This document shows positions 5,352 to 5,581 of a stretch of DNA of 5,581 bases, in pieces. A model generated the notes under the pieces. That model did not search any database, was not told the origin of the DNA, and was given only the letters and a program-made list of their open reading frames with translations. Origin of the DNA: Thermaceae bacterium (GTDB lineage Bacteria > Deinococcota > Deinococci > Deinococcales > Marinithermaceae); NCBI GenBank assembly GCA_026985615.1, contig JALSQD010000006.1:1-5581 (forward strand), read 5' to 3'. How positions within the stretch are numbered: position 1 is the stretch's first letter; each line of letters opens with the position of its first letter. Both the position numbers and the translations under genes were made by a program.

Positions 5352-5581
5352 CTATGGCTTCCAGCCCATTGGCTCGACCCGGAACACCCCATTCGGGTTG
5401 ACGTGAAGCCGCACGAACTTGGAGAGCGCCACGGTGGCGGGGTAAGGACGGGCGTGTTTTTGGGCATCGGCAAGCGTCCAGGTGAGGGCGTTATGGAAAT
5501 CGATCAAAAGGAGGTCGAGCTTCCAGGTTTCAAACCCCTCGGGGAGGGCAGGGCGCGTGTAGCAGGCGGGCTGGAATCGGG
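5352..5581 (-). CDS. C-terminal end of an unrecognised protein, start beyond window edge
   Basis: The minus-strand frame is open from the right edge to a TAG at 5354-5352, giving 75 residues. It looks truly coding: third positions are GC-rich and the peptide has an ordinary composition, with FETWKLDLLLIDFHNALTW (residues 16-34), an ATVALSKFVRLHV segment (48-60) and the C-terminus NPNGVFRVEPMGWKP. I do not recognise the family and assign no function. No membrane segment or metal-binding motif is evident in this part. It is on the same strand as manA, but the intervening 310 bases and the candidate terminator suggest a separate transcription unit. Confidence 0.65.
   Translation of the reverse strand, partial: RFQPACYTRPALPEGFETWKLDLLLIDFHNALTWTLADAQKHARPYPATVALSKFVRLHVNPNGVFRVEPMGWKP

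Noticed and set aside
5108..5473. Minus-strand open frame of 121 codons
   Set aside because: It overlaps the coding-like frame ending at 5352 in another phase and continues through the low-GC gap. Its Cys/Ser/Gly-rich product looks random.

Overview
The window is a GC-rich, gene-dense stretch of a bacterial chromosome in which every supported gene is read from the minus strand. In order of transcription (right to left) it holds: the end of an unrecognised gene; a gene-poor gap of about 310 bases; manA (class I mannose-6-phosphate isomerase); a gap of about 210 bases; manC (mannose-1-phosphate guanylyltransferase); a divergent DASS/SLC13-type membrane transporter; a small universal-stress-like protein; and sat (ATP sulfurylase), which runs off the left edge with 366 codons visible. 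Strong GC preference at third codon positions, long antisense open frames and the protein families present suggest a thermophile such as a member of the Thermaceae or a thermophilic Firmicute. The sequence alone does not decide between them. The sat N-terminus (LIPPHGGKLV) and its CPH zinc-site variant look unlike Thermus thermophilus Sat as I remember it.

From manC to sat the genes form a tight string. The manC stop and transporter start share a GTGA overlap, the transporter stop and small-protein start are 3 bases apart, and the small-protein stop and sat start are 4 bases apart. The last two genes have clear GGAGG ribosome-binding sites lying inside the ends of the genes before them. This looks like one polycistronic unit. 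manA lies upstream on the same strand but is separated by a gap holding a perfect 13-bp palindrome, a TAGAAT hexamer just before manC and a weak hairpin, so manC may have its own regulated promoter.

Functionally there are two modules. ManA and ManC supply mannose-1-phosphate precursors and GDP-mannose (fructose-6-P to mannose-6-P, and mannose-1-P to GDP-mannose). The phosphomannomutase linking them is not in the window. The transporter, the small protein and Sat look like sulfate or other anion import followed by activation to adenosine 5'-phosphosulfate. Coupling GDP-mannose synthesis to sulfate uptake and activation could be chance operon packing, or could point to a sulfated mannose-containing surface glycan. 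That is inference and depends on genes beyond the left edge. The most unusual protein feature is that the transporter lacks the canonical SNT and TPPN-type motifs of its family. I found no mobile element, CRISPR array, tRNA or rRNA.
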